Source: Flavobacterium pokkalii
GTDB lineage: Bacteria > Bacteroidota > Bacteroidia > Flavobacteriales > Flavobacteriaceae
NCBI RefSeq assembly: GCF_014596575.1
Contig: NZ_NASZ01000009.1
Span: 1 to 64,000 of the forward strand
Direction of reading: 5' to 3'
Length of the DNA stretch: 64,000 bases
The translations under genes were made by a program, and so were the position numbers. The stretch's first letter is position 1. Every line of letters starts with the position of its first letter. Below are positions 54,511 to 64,000 of this stretch, one piece after another. The notes below the pieces were generated by a model, which saw nothing but the letters and a program-made list of their open reading frames with translations, searched no databases and was not told the DNA's origin.

Positions 54511-56754
54511 ATGAGGAAATTCGGAATCGTTATTTTAGGTGTAATTCTGGTCGCGGGTTGCAGGGTAAATATAGACAAAAATAAACATAAAAATGTTTTT
54601 TTAACGCGTCATGTTGATCCTTTAATAGGTACTGGAGGACACGGTCATACTTATCCGGGAGCAACGGTTCCTTTTGGAATGGTACAGCTTAGTCCTGATA
54701 ATGGAATTTCAAGTTGGGATTGGTGTTCGGGTTATCATTATTCCGATTCGATTGTTGCCGGATTTAGTCATTTGCATTTAAGCGGTACAGGAATTGGTGA
54801 TTTAGCTGATATTCTTTTGATGCCAATCAATAAAAAAATTGAATTAACAACTAAAGCTACTTCCAGAGATTCATTATCCTATAAATCTACTTATTCTCAT
54901 AAAAATGAAACTTCTAAACCGGGTTATTATCAGGTTTATTTAAACGATTCTAAAATCAATGTTGAATTAACAGCTTCGCAAAGAACCGCTTTTCATAAAT
55001 ATACTTTTAAAGATAAAGATTTACAATCCGTAATTATCGATTTAGGTTTTGCTATCAATTGGGATAAGGCTACCAAAACCGAAATTACCATTGAAAATGA
55101 AACGACAATAAGTGGTTATCGTTACAGTACAGGTTGGGCTAAAAATCAAAAAGTTTATTTCGTAGCTCAATTTTCAAAACCTATTTCTAAATGGGGATTA
55201 GTTGCTGATGAAAAGAATGTAGCCGGCATAAATGCTTCAGGAGAAAAAACAATTGCACAATTGTTTTTTGATAATAAAAATTCAAATGAATTATTGGCTA
55301 AAGTAGCACTGTCTTCAGTGAGTGTAGCTAATGCTAAAGATAATTTAGATGCCGGAGGTTTTAATTTTGAGAAAGTAAAATCAGAAGCTCAAAAAAACTG
55401 GAATCACTCTTTGTTTACAATTGAAGTGGAAACCACGGTTGATTCTCTTAAAACAATTTTTTACACAGCTTTGTATCATGCTCAATTAGCGCCGGTGACT
55501 TATAGCGATAAGAATGGTCAGTTTAGAAGAGAAGACGATACCATTCTTACAGCTAAAGATTATACTGCTTATTCTACTTTGTCACTTTGGGATACTTTCA
55601 GAGCTGAAAATCCATTGTTGACTTTACTTGCTCCAGATAGGGTTTCGGATATTATCAATTCGATGTTGGCCTATTATGAAACAAAAAAAATATTGCCCGT
55701 TTGGACTTTATATGCTAATGAAACCAATACAATGACTGGGTATCATGCGATTCCTGTAATTGTAAATGCTTATAAAAATGGTATTAAAGGTTTTGATGCT
55801 GAAAAAGCATTTGAAGCTATGAAAAATACTATGATGCAAAACGAACGTGGTTTGGATTTGTATAAAAAATATGGTTTCATTCCTTATAATCTATTAGATG
55901 AGTCGGTTACAATTACTTTAGAATATGCTTACGATGATTGGTGTGTGGCTCAAATGGCTAAAGCTTTGGGTAAAGAAGATGATTACAACTATTTTCTAAA
56001 ACGTTCAAAAGCCTACGAATTTTTATTTGATGCGAAATCTGGATTTATGCGAGGAAAAGCAGCTGATGGAAAAACATGGAATCCTTCTTTTGACCCAAAA
56101 CACTCTAATCACAGAGAACATACTGATTATACTGAAGGGAATGCCTGGCAACACAGCTGGTTTGTACCACATGATGTAAATGCTTTTATCAAATTACACG
56201 GTGGAGATCAAAAATTCTCTCAAAAATTAGAACAATTGTTTACTGAAAGTTCAGAGATTACCGGAAATAATGTTTCGGCTGATATTTCAGGTTTAATTGG
56301 GCAATATGCTCACGGGAATGAACCGAGTCATCACATTGCTTATATGTTTAATCACGCTAATCAGCCGTGGAGAACACAATATTGGGTTCGACATATTTTA
56401 GATACACAATACAATACAACTCCTAATGGATTAAGCGGAAACGAAGATTGTGGACAAATGTCGGCTTGGTATATTTTTAGTTCAATGGGATTGTATCCAA
56501 TGAATCCTGCCTCGGGTGAATATGAAATTGGTAGTCCAATTTTTGAAAAAACAACTATAAAGCTTCCGGAAGGTAAAAGTTTTACTATTGAAGCTGAAAA
56601 TGTTTCTGCCAAGAATTTTTACATACAATCGGCAACACTTAATGGTGTTGAATTTAACAAAACAACAATTACGCATCAACAGCTATTACAAGGTGGAACA
56701 TTACATTTTGTTATGGGGTCTGAGCCAAACAAAAATTGGGGATTAACTAAATAA
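54511..56754 (+). CDS. GH92 alpha-mannosidase, lipoprotein
   Basis: The 747-residue lipoprotein (lipobox LVAGC) is a GH92 exo-alpha-mannosidase: DPLIGTGGHGHTYPGATVP, YSTLSLWDTFRAENPL and GNEDCGQMSAWYIFSSMGLY. GH92 enzymes are calcium-dependent inverting mannosidases that trim alpha-1,2/1,3/1,6-mannose from N-glycans. I chose ATG 54511 over a TTG three codons upstream. It opens a run of plus-strand glycan genes, 11 bases before the transporter. Which mannose linkage it cuts cannot be told by eye. Confidence 0.9.
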   Translation: MRKFGIVILGVILVAGCRVNIDKNKHKNVFLTRHVDPLIGTGGHGHTYPGATVPFGMVQLSPDNGISSWDWCSGYHYSDSIVAGFSHLHLSGTGIGDLADILLMPINKKIELTTKATSRDSLSYKSTYSHKNETSKPGYYQVYLNDSKINVELTASQRTAFHKYTFKDKDLQSVIIDLGFAINWDKATKTEITIENETTISGYRYSTGWAKNQKVYFVAQFSKPISKWGLVADEKNVAGINASGEKTIAQLFFDNKNSNELLAKVALSSVSVANAKDNLDAGGFNFEKVKSEAQKNWNHSLFTIEVETTVDSLKTIFYTALYHAQLAPVTYSDKNGQFRREDDTILTAKDYTAYSTLSLWDTFRAENPLLTLLAPDRVSDIINSMLAYYETKKILPVWTLYANETNTMTGYHAIPVIVNAYKNGIKGFDAEKAFEAMKNTMMQNERGLDLYKKYGFIPYNLLDESVTITLEYAYDDWCVAQMAKALGKEDDYNYFLKRSKAYEFLFDAKSGFMRGKAADGKTWNPSFDPKHSNHREHTDYTEGNAWQHSWFVPHDVNAFIKLHGGDQKFSQKLEQLFTESSEITGNNVSADISGLIGQYAHGNEPSHHIAYMFNHANQPWRTQYWVRHILDTQYNTTPNGLSGNEDCGQMSAWYIFSSMGLYPMNPASGEYEIGSPIFEKTTIKLPEGKSFTIEAENVSAKNFYIQSATLNGVEFNKTTITHQQLLQGGTLHFVMGSEPNKNWGLTK

Positions 56755-56765
56755 CAAAATGAAGC

Positions 56766-58643
56766 ATGGATAGCATAGATGTATCGATAATCGTTTTTTA
56801 CATCCTATTAACAATAGGAATCGGAATTTGGATTTCACGAAAAGCCTCTAAGGGTCTTGATGATTATTTTTTAGGTGGAAATTCGATAAAATGGTATTAT
56901 TTAGGATTAAGTAATGGTTCGGGAATGTTTGATGTTTCCGGAACGGCCTGGATGGTTGGTGTACTATTTTTATATGGTATTAAAAGTTTCTTTTTAATGT
57001 GGCTTTGGCCTATTTGGAATCAGGTTTTTGTGATGATGTTTTTGGCCATTTGGATCAGAAAATCCAATACCATGACAGGATCTGAGTGGATTTTGACCCG
57101 ATTTGGGAATGATAAAGCAGGGAGAGCTTCGCATATTATTGTTGCTGTTTTTGCTATTGTATCAACAATTGGTTTTATTGCTTACTTCTTTGAGGGAATC
57201 GGTAAGTTTATGACTATCATTTTACCTTGGGATTTAGCCATTCATTTAGGTGATTTTTCTTTATTGACTTCAGAACAAAGTTATGCCTTATTAGTTATTT
57301 TTCTAACTACAATTTATACTATCAAAGGAGGAATGTTTTCTGTTGTAGCCACTGAGGTTTTACAATATGGTATTATGGTTGTTTCAGGATTATTAGTAGC
57401 TGGTTACACTTTGGTTACCTATACAGATATTCAAATTAGTTCGGTGATTACAGAAGAGTGGAAGAATGTGTTTTTCTCGCCTGAACTTGGTCCGCACTGG
57501 GGTGAAAAATTTCAAACTTTTAATAATTTGATAGATTCTGAAGGCTATAAAATGTTTGGAGCCTTGGTTGGAATGTCTTTATTTAAAGGCTTTTTTGCCA
57601 GTATTGCAGGACCTACACCAAGTTATGACTTGCAACGTATTCTTTCTACCAAATCAGTTAAAGAAGCGGCTTATATGAGTGGATTTACTAATTTGATTTT
57701 GTTTATTCCTCGCTACCTTTTAATTGCCGGAATTGTAGTAATTGCATTAGTAACAATGGCTCCTGAAATGAATTTAAATCCAAATTTAAGTGGTGCTGAT
57801 TTAGAGGTTATTATGCCAAAAGTAATTAATTTTCAAATTCCGGTTGGGATTAAAGGTTTGTTATTAGCGGGTTTATTAGCTGCATTTATGTCTACTTTCT
57901 CAGCATTTGTAAATGCCGGTCCGGCTTACATTGTAAATGATTTGTATAAAAAATATTTTAAACCAAATGAAACTAGTGAGCATTACATCAAAGTGAGCCA
58001 AATTGCTTCTTTTTTAGTAGTAGGTTTAGGCGTTTTTATGGGATTTTTTGCAGAGTCAATTAATTCACTGACCTTATGGATTACTAGTGCTCTTTTTGGA
58101 GGTTATGTGGCAGCTAATTTCCTTAAATGGGTTTGGTGGCGTTTCAATGGTTGGGGGTATTTTTGGGGAATGTTCTCCGGATTGATTATTGCTTCCTTAG
58201 AATTTGTCTTGGAACAAAATAAAGGAAGTTTCGCTCAGGGAACTTTATTACATACTTTATCTGAGATGCAGGCTATTTATTTGTTCCCAATTATTCTTGC
58301 TTTTTCAGCATTAGGATGTGTTTTAGGAACCTATTTCAGCCAGCCAACCGATATGGAAGTTTTAAAATCTTTTTACACTAATGTTAGGCCTTGGGGATGG
58401 TGGAAACCGGTATATGACTTATTGAAAAAAGAAGAGCAGGATTTTGAAAAAAATAATGATTTTATAATGGATATGTTTAATTGCCTTGTTGGTATTATTT
58501 GGCAATCTAGTATGATAGTTTTACCAGTTTACTTTATTATTCGTGATTATCCAAAAACGATTGTTTCGTTAGTTGTTTTCTTAGTAACCACAGTAATTTT
58601 AAAATATACCTGGTTAGATAAGGTTCGAAAAATTCAAGATTAA
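56766..58643 (+). CDS. Sodium:solute symporter family transporter
   Basis: The 625-residue protein has about 14 membrane spans and SSS features: ISRKASKGLDDYFLGGNSIK, GNGSGMFDVSGTAW-type start loop and a GPTPSYDLQR segment. SSS proteins import sugars, amino acids or sialic acid with sodium. In this locus it likely imports a mannose-containing or GlcNAc-containing product across the inner membrane. It lies 11 bases after the GH92 gene. Confidence 0.85.
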   Translation: MDSIDVSIIVFYILLTIGIGIWISRKASKGLDDYFLGGNSIKWYYLGLSNGSGMFDVSGTAWMVGVLFLYGIKSFFLMWLWPIWNQVFVMMFLAIWIRKSNTMTGSEWILTRFGNDKAGRASHIIVAVFAIVSTIGFIAYFFEGIGKFMTIILPWDLAIHLGDFSLLTSEQSYALLVIFLTTIYTIKGGMFSVVATEVLQYGIMVVSGLLVAGYTLVTYTDIQISSVITEEWKNVFFSPELGPHWGEKFQTFNNLIDSEGYKMFGALVGMSLFKGFFASIAGPTPSYDLQRILSTKSVKEAAYMSGFTNLILFIPRYLLIAGIVVIALVTMAPEMNLNPNLSGADLEVIMPKVINFQIPVGIKGLLLAGLLAAFMSTFSAFVNAGPAYIVNDLYKKYFKPNETSEHYIKVSQIASFLVVGLGVFMGFFAESINSLTLWITSALFGGYVAANFLKWVWWRFNGWGYFWGMFSGLIIASLEFVLEQNKGSFAQGTLLHTLSEMQAIYLFPIILAFSALGCVLGTYFSQPTDMEVLKSFYTNVRPWGWWKPVYDLLKKEEQDFEKNNDFIMDMFNCLVGIIWQSSMIVLPVYFIIRDYPKTIVSLVVFLVTTVILKYTWLDKVRKIQD

Positions 58644-58719
58644 ATTAAAATTGACGATAGAATTTAATCAAATAGCATTAAAAGATTTAACAAAAAAGAA
58701 TAAACAAAATATATAAAAA

Positions 58720-59685
58720 ATGAGTACAATTCCTTGGCAAGACAGACCCGAAAATAACAATGACATTATGTGGAGATATGCAGAAAATCCCATAATTGAA
58801 AGATATGCTATTCCTTCATCGAACAGTGTTTTTAATAGTGCTGTAGTTCCTTTTGGAGATGGTTTTGCGGGTGTTTTCAGATGTGATAATAAAGCGGTGC
58901 AAATGAATATTTTTGCAGGTTTTAGTAAAGACGGAATCAATTGGGATATTAACCATGAACCCATTGTAATGCAGTCTGGAAATACCGAAATGATTGAATC
59001 TGCCTATAAATACGATCCACGTGTGGTGTTTATTGAAGATCGTTATTGGATTACTTGGTGTAATGGATATAACGGACCTACAATTGGTATTGGTTATACT
59101 TTTGATTTTGTAGAATTTTTTCAATGCGAAAATGCCTTTTTACCTTTTAACAGAAATGGAGTTTTATTTCCTCAAAAAATTAATGGAAAATACGCCATGT
59201 TAAGTCGTCCAAGTGATAATGGTCACACTCCTTTTGGCGATATTTGGATTAGTTTTAGTCCGGATATGAAATATTGGGGAGAACATCGTTTAGTAATGAA
59301 GCCAACGCCTTTTGAAGATAGTGCTTGGCAATGTACTAAAATTGGTGCAGGACCTATCCCAATTTTGACAGATGAAGGTTGGTTAATGATTTATCACGGT
59401 GTAATTAATACTTGTAATGGATTCCGTTATGCGATGGGAGCTGCTATCTTAGATACAGAACAACCTGATAATGTAAAATACAGAACACAACCTTATTTAT
59501 TAGGACCAGCGGTAAATTATGAGCAGGTAGGAGATGTGCCAAATGTAGTTTTCCCGTGTGCTGCTTTACATGATATAGAAGAAGATAAATTAGCGGTATA
59601 TTACGGAGCTGCTGATACCGTAGTTGCTATGGCATTTGGAAAATTAAGCGAAGTAATTCAGTTTACAAAAGATAATAGCTTGTAA
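58720..59685 (+). CDS. GH130 beta-mannoside phosphorylase
   Basis: The 321-residue cytoplasmic protein is GH130 by [20 protein letters not shown] (with the DPR catalytic region) and [19 protein letters not shown]130 enzymes phosphorolyse beta-1,4-mannosides, releasing alpha-mannose 1-phosphate. With GH92, fucosidase and asparaginase next to it, mannosyl-beta-1,4-GlcNAc from the N-glycan core is the most likely substrate. Mannosyl-glucose is an alternative. No signal peptide, so it acts on an imported disaccharide. Confidence 0.85.
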   Translation: MSTIPWQDRPENNNDIMWRYAENPIIERYAIPSSNSVFNSAVVPFGDGFAGVFRCDNKAVQMNIFAGFSKDGINWDINHEPIVMQSGNTEMIESAYKYDPRVVFIEDRYWITWCNGYNGPTIGIGYTFDFVEFFQCENAFLPFNRNGVLFPQKINGKYAMLSRPSDNGHTPFGDIWISFSPDMKYWGEHRLVMKPTPFEDSAWQCTKIGAGPIPILTDEGWLMIYHGVINTCNGFRYAMGAAILDTEQPDNVKYRTQPYLLGPAVNYEQVGDVPNVVFPCAALHDIEEDKLAVYYGAADTVVAMAFGKLSEVIQFTKDNSL

Positions 59686-59690
59686 AAAGT

Positions 59691-60758
59691 ATGATTAGTA
59701 AAATTAAAAGTATTGTGTTTGTTTTAGGTTTCATTTCCTCTATTGGTTTTGCCCAATCCAAAGGAATTGTACCCAAAAACTATGTAGCTTACAAAACATC
59801 AGAAAAAATCCAAATTGACGGTGAAGAATCAGAAACTTCATGGTCAAAAGCAGAGTGGACAGATGCTTTTATTGATATTGAAGGTGTTGATAAACCTAAA
59901 TACAATACAAAAGTAAAAATGCTTTGGGATGATAAAAATTATTATATCCTGGCAAAAATTCAAGAGCCACATGTTTGGGCAAATTTGAAACAACACGATA
60001 CCATTATATTTTACAATAATGATTTTGAAGTTTTTATTGATCCTGATGGTGATACTTTTAATTATTACGAATTAGAAATCAATGCTTTGAATACGGCTTG
60101 GGATTTGTTTTTAACCAAGCCTTATCGTGAAAAAAATGTTGTGCTTAATGATTGGAATAATACGGGATTACAATCGGCGGTAAAAATTCAGGGGACTTTA
60201 AATAATCCTGCTGATACAGACGAAGGTTGGACTTTAGAAATTGCAATTCCATGGACTTCATATCAAAAATCTTTTGGAGAAGATAATGTTCCAAGAGATA
60301 AATTCTGGAGGGTGAATTTTTCCAGAGTAAATTGGCAACACGATATTGTAAACGGTAAGTACGAACGCAAAAAAGATGCCTCACGTAAATATTTACCGGA
60401 ATACAATTGGGTTTGGTCACCACAGGGTGTTATTAACATGCATGAACCTGAAAAATGGGGATATGTATATTTTACTTCTGAAGAAATTGGAAATAAAGTA
60501 ACTTTTACAATTCCTCAGGATGAAAAAATTAAATGGAAATTGTTCGAATTGTACAGAGCGCAAAAACAATATTTAGCCAAAAATAGAAAATGGGCAGTAG
60601 CAATTAATCAATTAACAAAAAGTGTGATTAAAGTTGGTACAAATATTATAACTCCTAAATTAGAGAACCATAGTTTTGGTTGGAATATATCAGTAAAAAG
60701 TCCTTTTTCAAGCAAAACTTTTATCATCAAAGAAGATGGTCAGTTTATAGAGAAATGA
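59691..60758 (+). CDS. CBM9-like carbohydrate-binding secreted protein
   Basis: The 355-residue protein has a signal peptide (cut near GFAQS) and a family-9 carbohydrate-binding-like domain (QIDGEESETSWSKAEWTDAF, LWDDKNYYILAKIQ, FEVFIDPDGDTFNYYELEIN). The C-terminal 100 residues are of unknown fold. Similar stand-alone CBM9 proteins occur in Bacteroidota glycan loci. It is five bases after the GH130 gene and probably co-transcribed. It may bind glycan ends at the cell surface. Confidence 0.8.
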   Translation: MISKIKSIVFVLGFISSIGFAQSKGIVPKNYVAYKTSEKIQIDGEESETSWSKAEWTDAFIDIEGVDKPKYNTKVKMLWDDKNYYILAKIQEPHVWANLKQHDTIIFYNNDFEVFIDPDGDTFNYYELEINALNTAWDLFLTKPYREKNVVLNDWNNTGLQSAVKIQGTLNNPADTDEGWTLEIAIPWTSYQKSFGEDNVPRDKFWRVNFSRVNWQHDIVNGKYERKKDASRKYLPEYNWVWSPQGVINMHEPEKWGYVYFTSEEIGNKVTFTIPQDEKIKWKLFELYRAQKQYLAKNRKWAVAINQLTKSVIKVGTNIITPKLENHSFGWNISVKSPFSSKTFIIKEDGQFIEK

Positions 60759-60793
60759 TCCCGTTTAATGTAAATAAAAAGCATAATAAAAGA

Positions 60794-61918
60794 ATGAAAT
60801 TAAGTCTTTACATAGTGATTATCAGTTGTTTTTTTGCTTGTTCTTCTTTAGATACAAAAAAGAAAAATGAACCTAAAAATTCTAAAATAATTGGTTACGT
60901 TGCAGGTTATGAGGATTTTGATCCGGCTAAAGTAGATGCGACTAAATTAACTCATGTTAATTATGCTTTTGCAAATATTGTAAATGGCAATGTTCAGTTT
61001 GAATTAGCTACTGATGATGCTAAAATCAAAGCATTGATGGGACTTAAAAAGCAAAATCCTTCATTGAAAGTCTTATTTTCAATAGGTGGATGGGTTTGGT
61101 CTGATCAGTTTTCTAATGTTGCTGCATATCAAAATTCGAGGGAACAATTTGCAAAAAGTGCGGTACAATTGATGAAAAAATACGGATTTGACGGAATTGA
61201 TATTGATTGGGAATTTCCCGGACAAAGAGCGGAAGACAATGTGTTCAGACCATCCGATAAAGACAATTTTACGTTGTTACTAGCCGAATTACGTAAACAG
61301 TTAGAAATACAAACCACTTCAGATAAGGTTCATTATTTATTAAGTATTGCTTCGGGAGCTGATCAAAATTATTTAGATCATACCGATTTAAAAGCGGCTC
61401 AAAAATGCCTGGATTACATTAATATCATGGGTTATGATTTTTATAATGGTTGGATGTATCAAACCGGACATCATGCTAATTTAAATGCTTCAAAATTTGA
61501 AAAATTTGGTGGAGATAATTTGACTAAAACAGTTGATGCCTATTTGAAGACAGGAATAACTGCCGATAAAATCGTTGTTGGGATTCCTTTTTATGGAAGA
61601 AAATGGTCTAAAGTAAATCCACAAAATAACGGTTTGTATCAATCGGCGCAAACAGGTGCAGAGATTATCGCTTATTGGAAAATTAAAGAAGAAATAGCTA
61701 CCGGAAAATACAAACAGCTTTATGATGAGTCGGCAAAAGCTTCTTATTTGTGGAATGAAAAAGACGGCATTTTTATTTCTTATGAAACACCAAATGAGAT
61801 TGAATTGAAAGCAAATTTTATTAAAACTAAAGGTTTAGGTGGAGCTATGTTCTGGGAATATAGTTTGGATAGTAAACAAGAATTACTGGATACGCTTTTT
61901 GAAAACATGAAAAAATAG
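60794..61918 (+). CDS. GH18 glycoside hydrolase lipoprotein (chitinase- or endo-GlcNAcase-type)
   Basis: The 374-residue lipoprotein (lipobox FFAC) is GH18: LFSIGGWVWS and DGIDIDWEFPG, with the catalytic Glu140 in the DxxDxDxE motif, and a YDFYNGWMYQTG region. GH18 enzymes either cleave chitin or the GlcNAc-GlcNAc core of N-glycans. The motif and the SIGGW stretch resemble chitinases, while the surrounding genes suggest N-glycans, so I leave both open. Start chosen at 60794: an upstream frame start at 60680 overlaps the CBM9 gene. Confidence 0.85.
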   Translation: MKLSLYIVIISCFFACSSLDTKKKNEPKNSKIIGYVAGYEDFDPAKVDATKLTHVNYAFANIVNGNVQFELATDDAKIKALMGLKKQNPSLKVLFSIGGWVWSDQFSNVAAYQNSREQFAKSAVQLMKKYGFDGIDIDWEFPGQRAEDNVFRPSDKDNFTLLLAELRKQLEIQTTSDKVHYLLSIASGADQNYLDHTDLKAAQKCLDYINIMGYDFYNGWMYQTGHHANLNASKFEKFGGDNLTKTVDAYLKTGITADKIVVGIPFYGRKWSKVNPQNNGLYQSAQTGAEIIAYWKIKEEIATGKYKQLYDESAKASYLWNEKDGIFISYETPNEIELKANFIKTKGLGGAMFWEYSLDSKQELLDTLFENMKK

Positions 61919-61948
61919 TTTTAAGAATAACAAAAAGAAAAATTAATT

Positions 61949-63046
61949 ATGAAATATATTCAACTATTATTTTTAGGATTAATCATCACGGCTTGTTCGA
62001 ATAAGATAATCCAAAATTCAGAAGTGAAACATAAAGCAAAAGATTTTGAATTTGGAGTTTGGATTTCAGCCGATGCTAAACGTAGTGACGAATCTTATAG
62101 TGTTGAATTTAAAAAGTACCACGAAGCGGGTATTGATGAGGTTTTAATCAACACGGGTACAAGTCCTGAGTTGTTGAAAAGATTAGTTCCATTGGCTAAA
62201 AATGAAGGATTACGAGTTCATGCCTGGATTATGACTATGAATCGTCCAGGGGATAAAGTTGCCTTACAACATCCAGATTGGTATATGGTGAGCCGAAGCG
62301 GGAAATCCTGTTTTGATGATCGTCCGTATGTAGATTATTATCAGTGGCTGTCTCCAAGTCATCCAGAAGCTCGCCAGCATATTTATGATTTATTAGAAGG
62401 ACTGGCTAAAGTAGAAGGTGTAGAAAGTGTACACTTGGATTATATTCGTTACCCTGATGTTTTTTTGCCAATTGGTTTGTTGCCAAAATATAATTTGGTT
62501 CAAAATACTGAATTACCAGATTATGATTTTGATTATTCAGATGCCAGTGTCAATGCATTTATAAAGGAATTTGGTAGAGACCCAAGAAAAATCGAACATC
62601 CTGAAATTGATATGGAATGGAAGCAATTTCGTTTGAACCAAATAAGAAATGTAGTCAATCATGCTTATGAAATTGCCCATAAATATGGAAAAACTCTAAC
62701 TGCAGCAGTATTCCCTTATCCGGAAATGGCTGATCACATGGTGCGACAACGTTGGGATAAATGGGATATTGATGAGGTTTATCCAATGATTTATCATAAC
62801 TTTTACAATGAAGGAATTAATTGGGTAGGTTTTGCTACTCAACAAGGAGTGACTGATTTAAAAGGAAGAATCACAAAAGTTAATACAGGAATTTATATTC
62901 CCGGAATAGAAAATGATGCTGATTTAAGAAAAGCGATCCTGACAGCTAAAGAAAACGGCGCTAAAGGTGTAGCATTTTTTGATGGAAATGCCATATCTGA
63001 TGCATATTTGAAAGTAATCAAAACTACTAAAGAAAGTCTAAAATAA
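61949..63046 (+). CDS. GH10-like (GHL10) lipoprotein hydrolase
   Basis: The 365-residue lipoprotein (IITACS) fits the glycoside-hydrolase-like 10 group: FGVWISADAKRSDESY start, AWIMTMNRPGD, SVHLDYIRYPD and EVYPMIYHNFYNEG. These barrels resemble retaining glycosidases; the substrate is not known. It lies between the GH18 and asparaginase genes with short gaps, probably one operon. A possible role is cutting the reducing end of the core. Confidence 0.75.
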   Translation: MKYIQLLFLGLIITACSNKIIQNSEVKHKAKDFEFGVWISADAKRSDESYSVEFKKYHEAGIDEVLINTGTSPELLKRLVPLAKNEGLRVHAWIMTMNRPGDKVALQHPDWYMVSRSGKSCFDDRPYVDYYQWLSPSHPEARQHIYDLLEGLAKVEGVESVHLDYIRYPDVFLPIGLLPKYNLVQNTELPDYDFDYSDASVNAFIKEFGRDPRKIEHPEIDMEWKQFRLNQIRNVVNHAYEIAHKYGKTLTAAVFPYPEMADHMVRQRWDKWDIDEVYPMIYHNFYNEGINWVGFATQQGVTDLKGRITKVNTGIYIPGIENDADLRKAILTAKENGAKGVAFFDGNAISDAYLKVIKTTKESLK

Positions 63047-63085
63047 ATTGCAAACTAAATCTAATTACTAACTCAATCTAAGACT

Positions 63086-64000
63086 ATGTCAAACAGAAGA
63101 AATTTTATTAAAAAAACTACTTTAGGAACCATAGGCTTAGGTACTTTTATAGGAGTCAATGGAATGACTACGCCAGAGACTCCTTTAAAAAGTGCTTCAA
63201 AAAAAGTCAAAAAACCTGTTGTTATTTCGACTTGGAATCATGGTTTGCCAGCTAATGAGGAAACTTGGACGCAAATTAAAGCGGGAAAAAAAGCTTTAGA
63301 TGCGCTTGAAGCTGGCTTGAGAATTCCAGAGGCTGATCCTAAAGTACGAAGCGTTGGTTATGGAGGCTATCCGGATCGTGAGGGAAAAGTAACTTTGGAT
63401 GCCTGCATTATGGATCATAACAGCAATTGTGGTTCAGTATCTTTTTTAGAAGGGATTATGCATCCCATTTCGGTAGCTAAAAGAGTTTTAGAGAACACAC
63501 CACATGTAATGTTGTCTGGATCTGGAGCGTTACAGTTTGCACTTTCTGAAGGATTTAAAGTGGAAAATCTATTAACTCCTGAAGCCGAAAAAGATTGGAA
63601 AAAATGGTTAGAAGAATCTAAATACAAACCCGTTATCAATTTTGAAAATCATGATACTATTAGTATGTTGATGGTAGATGAAGACGGAAATCTTGCCGGA
63701 GGTTGTACGACTAGCGGAGCGGCCTGGAAAATGCATGGACGTGTCGGTGACTCCCCAATCATCGGTGCGGGACTTTTCCTGGATAATGAAGTAGGAGCTG
63801 CAGCTGCAACCGGTTTAGGTGAAGCCGTAATTAGAACCGCCGGTAGTGCTATGGTGGTTGAATTAATGCGTCAGGGGAAATCGCCATATGAAGCTTGTAA
63901 AGAAATTACGGAACGAATTTATGAGAAACATAAAAACCACCGTGATATGGAATATCTACAAGTTGGATTTATTGCATTAAATAAAAATGGGGAACATGGA
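63086..64000 (+). CDS. Glycosylasparaginase (N4-(beta-N-acetylglucosaminyl)-L-asparaginase), truncated by window end
   Basis: At least 305 residues are visible; the C-terminus lies beyond the window. The start has a twin-arginine-like signal (SNRRNFIKKTT). The core matches the Ntn-hydrolase glycosylasparaginase: MDHNSNCGSVSFLEG, NFENHDTISMLMV (Thr191 should become the new N-terminus after self-cleavage) and AGLFLDNEVGAAAATGLGEA. The enzyme splits the Asn-GlcNAc bond, the last step of N-glycan breakdown. It is the strongest sign that this locus handles glycoproteins. It follows the GHL10 gene by 39 bases. Confidence 0.9.
   Translation, partial: MSNRRNFIKKTTLGTIGLGTFIGVNGMTTPETPLKSASKKVKKPVVISTWNHGLPANEETWTQIKAGKKALDALEAGLRIPEADPKVRSVGYGGYPDREGKVTLDACIMDHNSNCGSVSFLEGIMHPISVAKRVLENTPHVMLSGSGALQFALSEGFKVENLLTPEAEKDWKKWLEESKYKPVINFENHDTISMLMVDEDGNLAGGCTTSGAAWKMHGRVGDSPIIGAGLFLDNEVGAAAATGLGEAVIRTAGSAMVVELMRQGKSPYEACKEITERIYEKHKNHRDMEYLQVGFIALNKNGEHG

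Noticed and set aside
60680..60793. Longer start of the GH18 gene
   Set aside because: It overlaps the CBM9 gene and lacks a signal; the lipoprotein signal begins at ATG 60794.
1..64000. CRISPR array, tRNA, rRNA or prophage
   Set aside because: I saw no regular spaced repeats, no tRNA-like cloverleaf and no phage structural genes by reading; a tRNAscan or Infernal run was not possible.

Overview
The window looks like chromosome from a member of the Flavobacteriaceae (Bacteroidota), most like Flavobacterium. The DNA is AT-rich. Promoter-like sites follow the Bacteroidota TTG-N19-22-TAnnTTTG pattern, and start codons lack obvious Shine-Dalgarno sequences. Gene content is typical of the phylum: an E1 alpha/beta fusion, a FecI/FecR/STN-TonB receptor trio, a NagB-PIG-L fusion, a GH92 mannosidase, and LytS/LytTR regulation. 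The species is not claimed.

Left part (1-18.6 kb) is mostly housekeeping on the minus strand: a fused 2-oxoacid dehydrogenase E1, a large outer-membrane protein with a degenerate M1-peptidase domain, a LOG-family protein, a TonB receptor plus PepSY reductase-like pair for iron uptake, uvrA, a CLC chloride channel with CBS domains, an AlkD-like repair protein and an ACP phosphodiesterase-like protein. These are followed by glmM (plus strand), a 51-residue membrane protein and a DoxX protein.

An accessory islet (about 18.6-22.1 kb) holds a frameshifted REP-associated tyrosine transposase surrounded by palindromic GC-rich repeats. Next to it is a two-gene overlapping operon: a protein with a diadenylate-cyclase-like, DACNV-type C-terminal domain, and a 437-residue protein I do not recognise. 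This is the best candidate in the window for a little-described system, possibly nucleotide-sensing.

From 22.1 to 28.9 kb an ECF sigma/anti-sigma/TonB receptor operon diverges from a lipoprotein with four internal repeats, a metzincin-like lipoprotein and an outer-membrane barrel. The two halves share a 12-bp motif (CAGTTGTCTTAC). From 28.9 to 39.5 kb come an acyltransferase, rhomboid, SIMPL, J-KTSC, a CHASE-PAS histidine kinase with single-domain regulator, small conserved proteins, a YchJ-like protein and a vWA/MoxR-type AAA+ pair.

The right part (39.6-64 kb) is about sugars. A minus-strand L-fucose operon (Zn-alcohol dehydrogenase, fuconolactonase-like amidohydrolase, SDR, FucP) is divergent from a LacI regulator, and two 18-bp palindromic operators lie between them. 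After a few unrelated genes, a plus-strand set looks like an N-glycan/glycoprotein utilisation locus: GH29 fucosidase, NagB-PIG-L, a LytS/LytTR pair, GH92 alpha-mannosidase, a sodium:solute symporter, a GH130 phosphorylase, a CBM9-like protein, a GH18 enzyme, a GH10-like lipoprotein and a glycosylasparaginase cut by the window edge. Fucose released by the GH29 enzyme could feed the fucose operon. No SusC/SusD pair is present inside the window.
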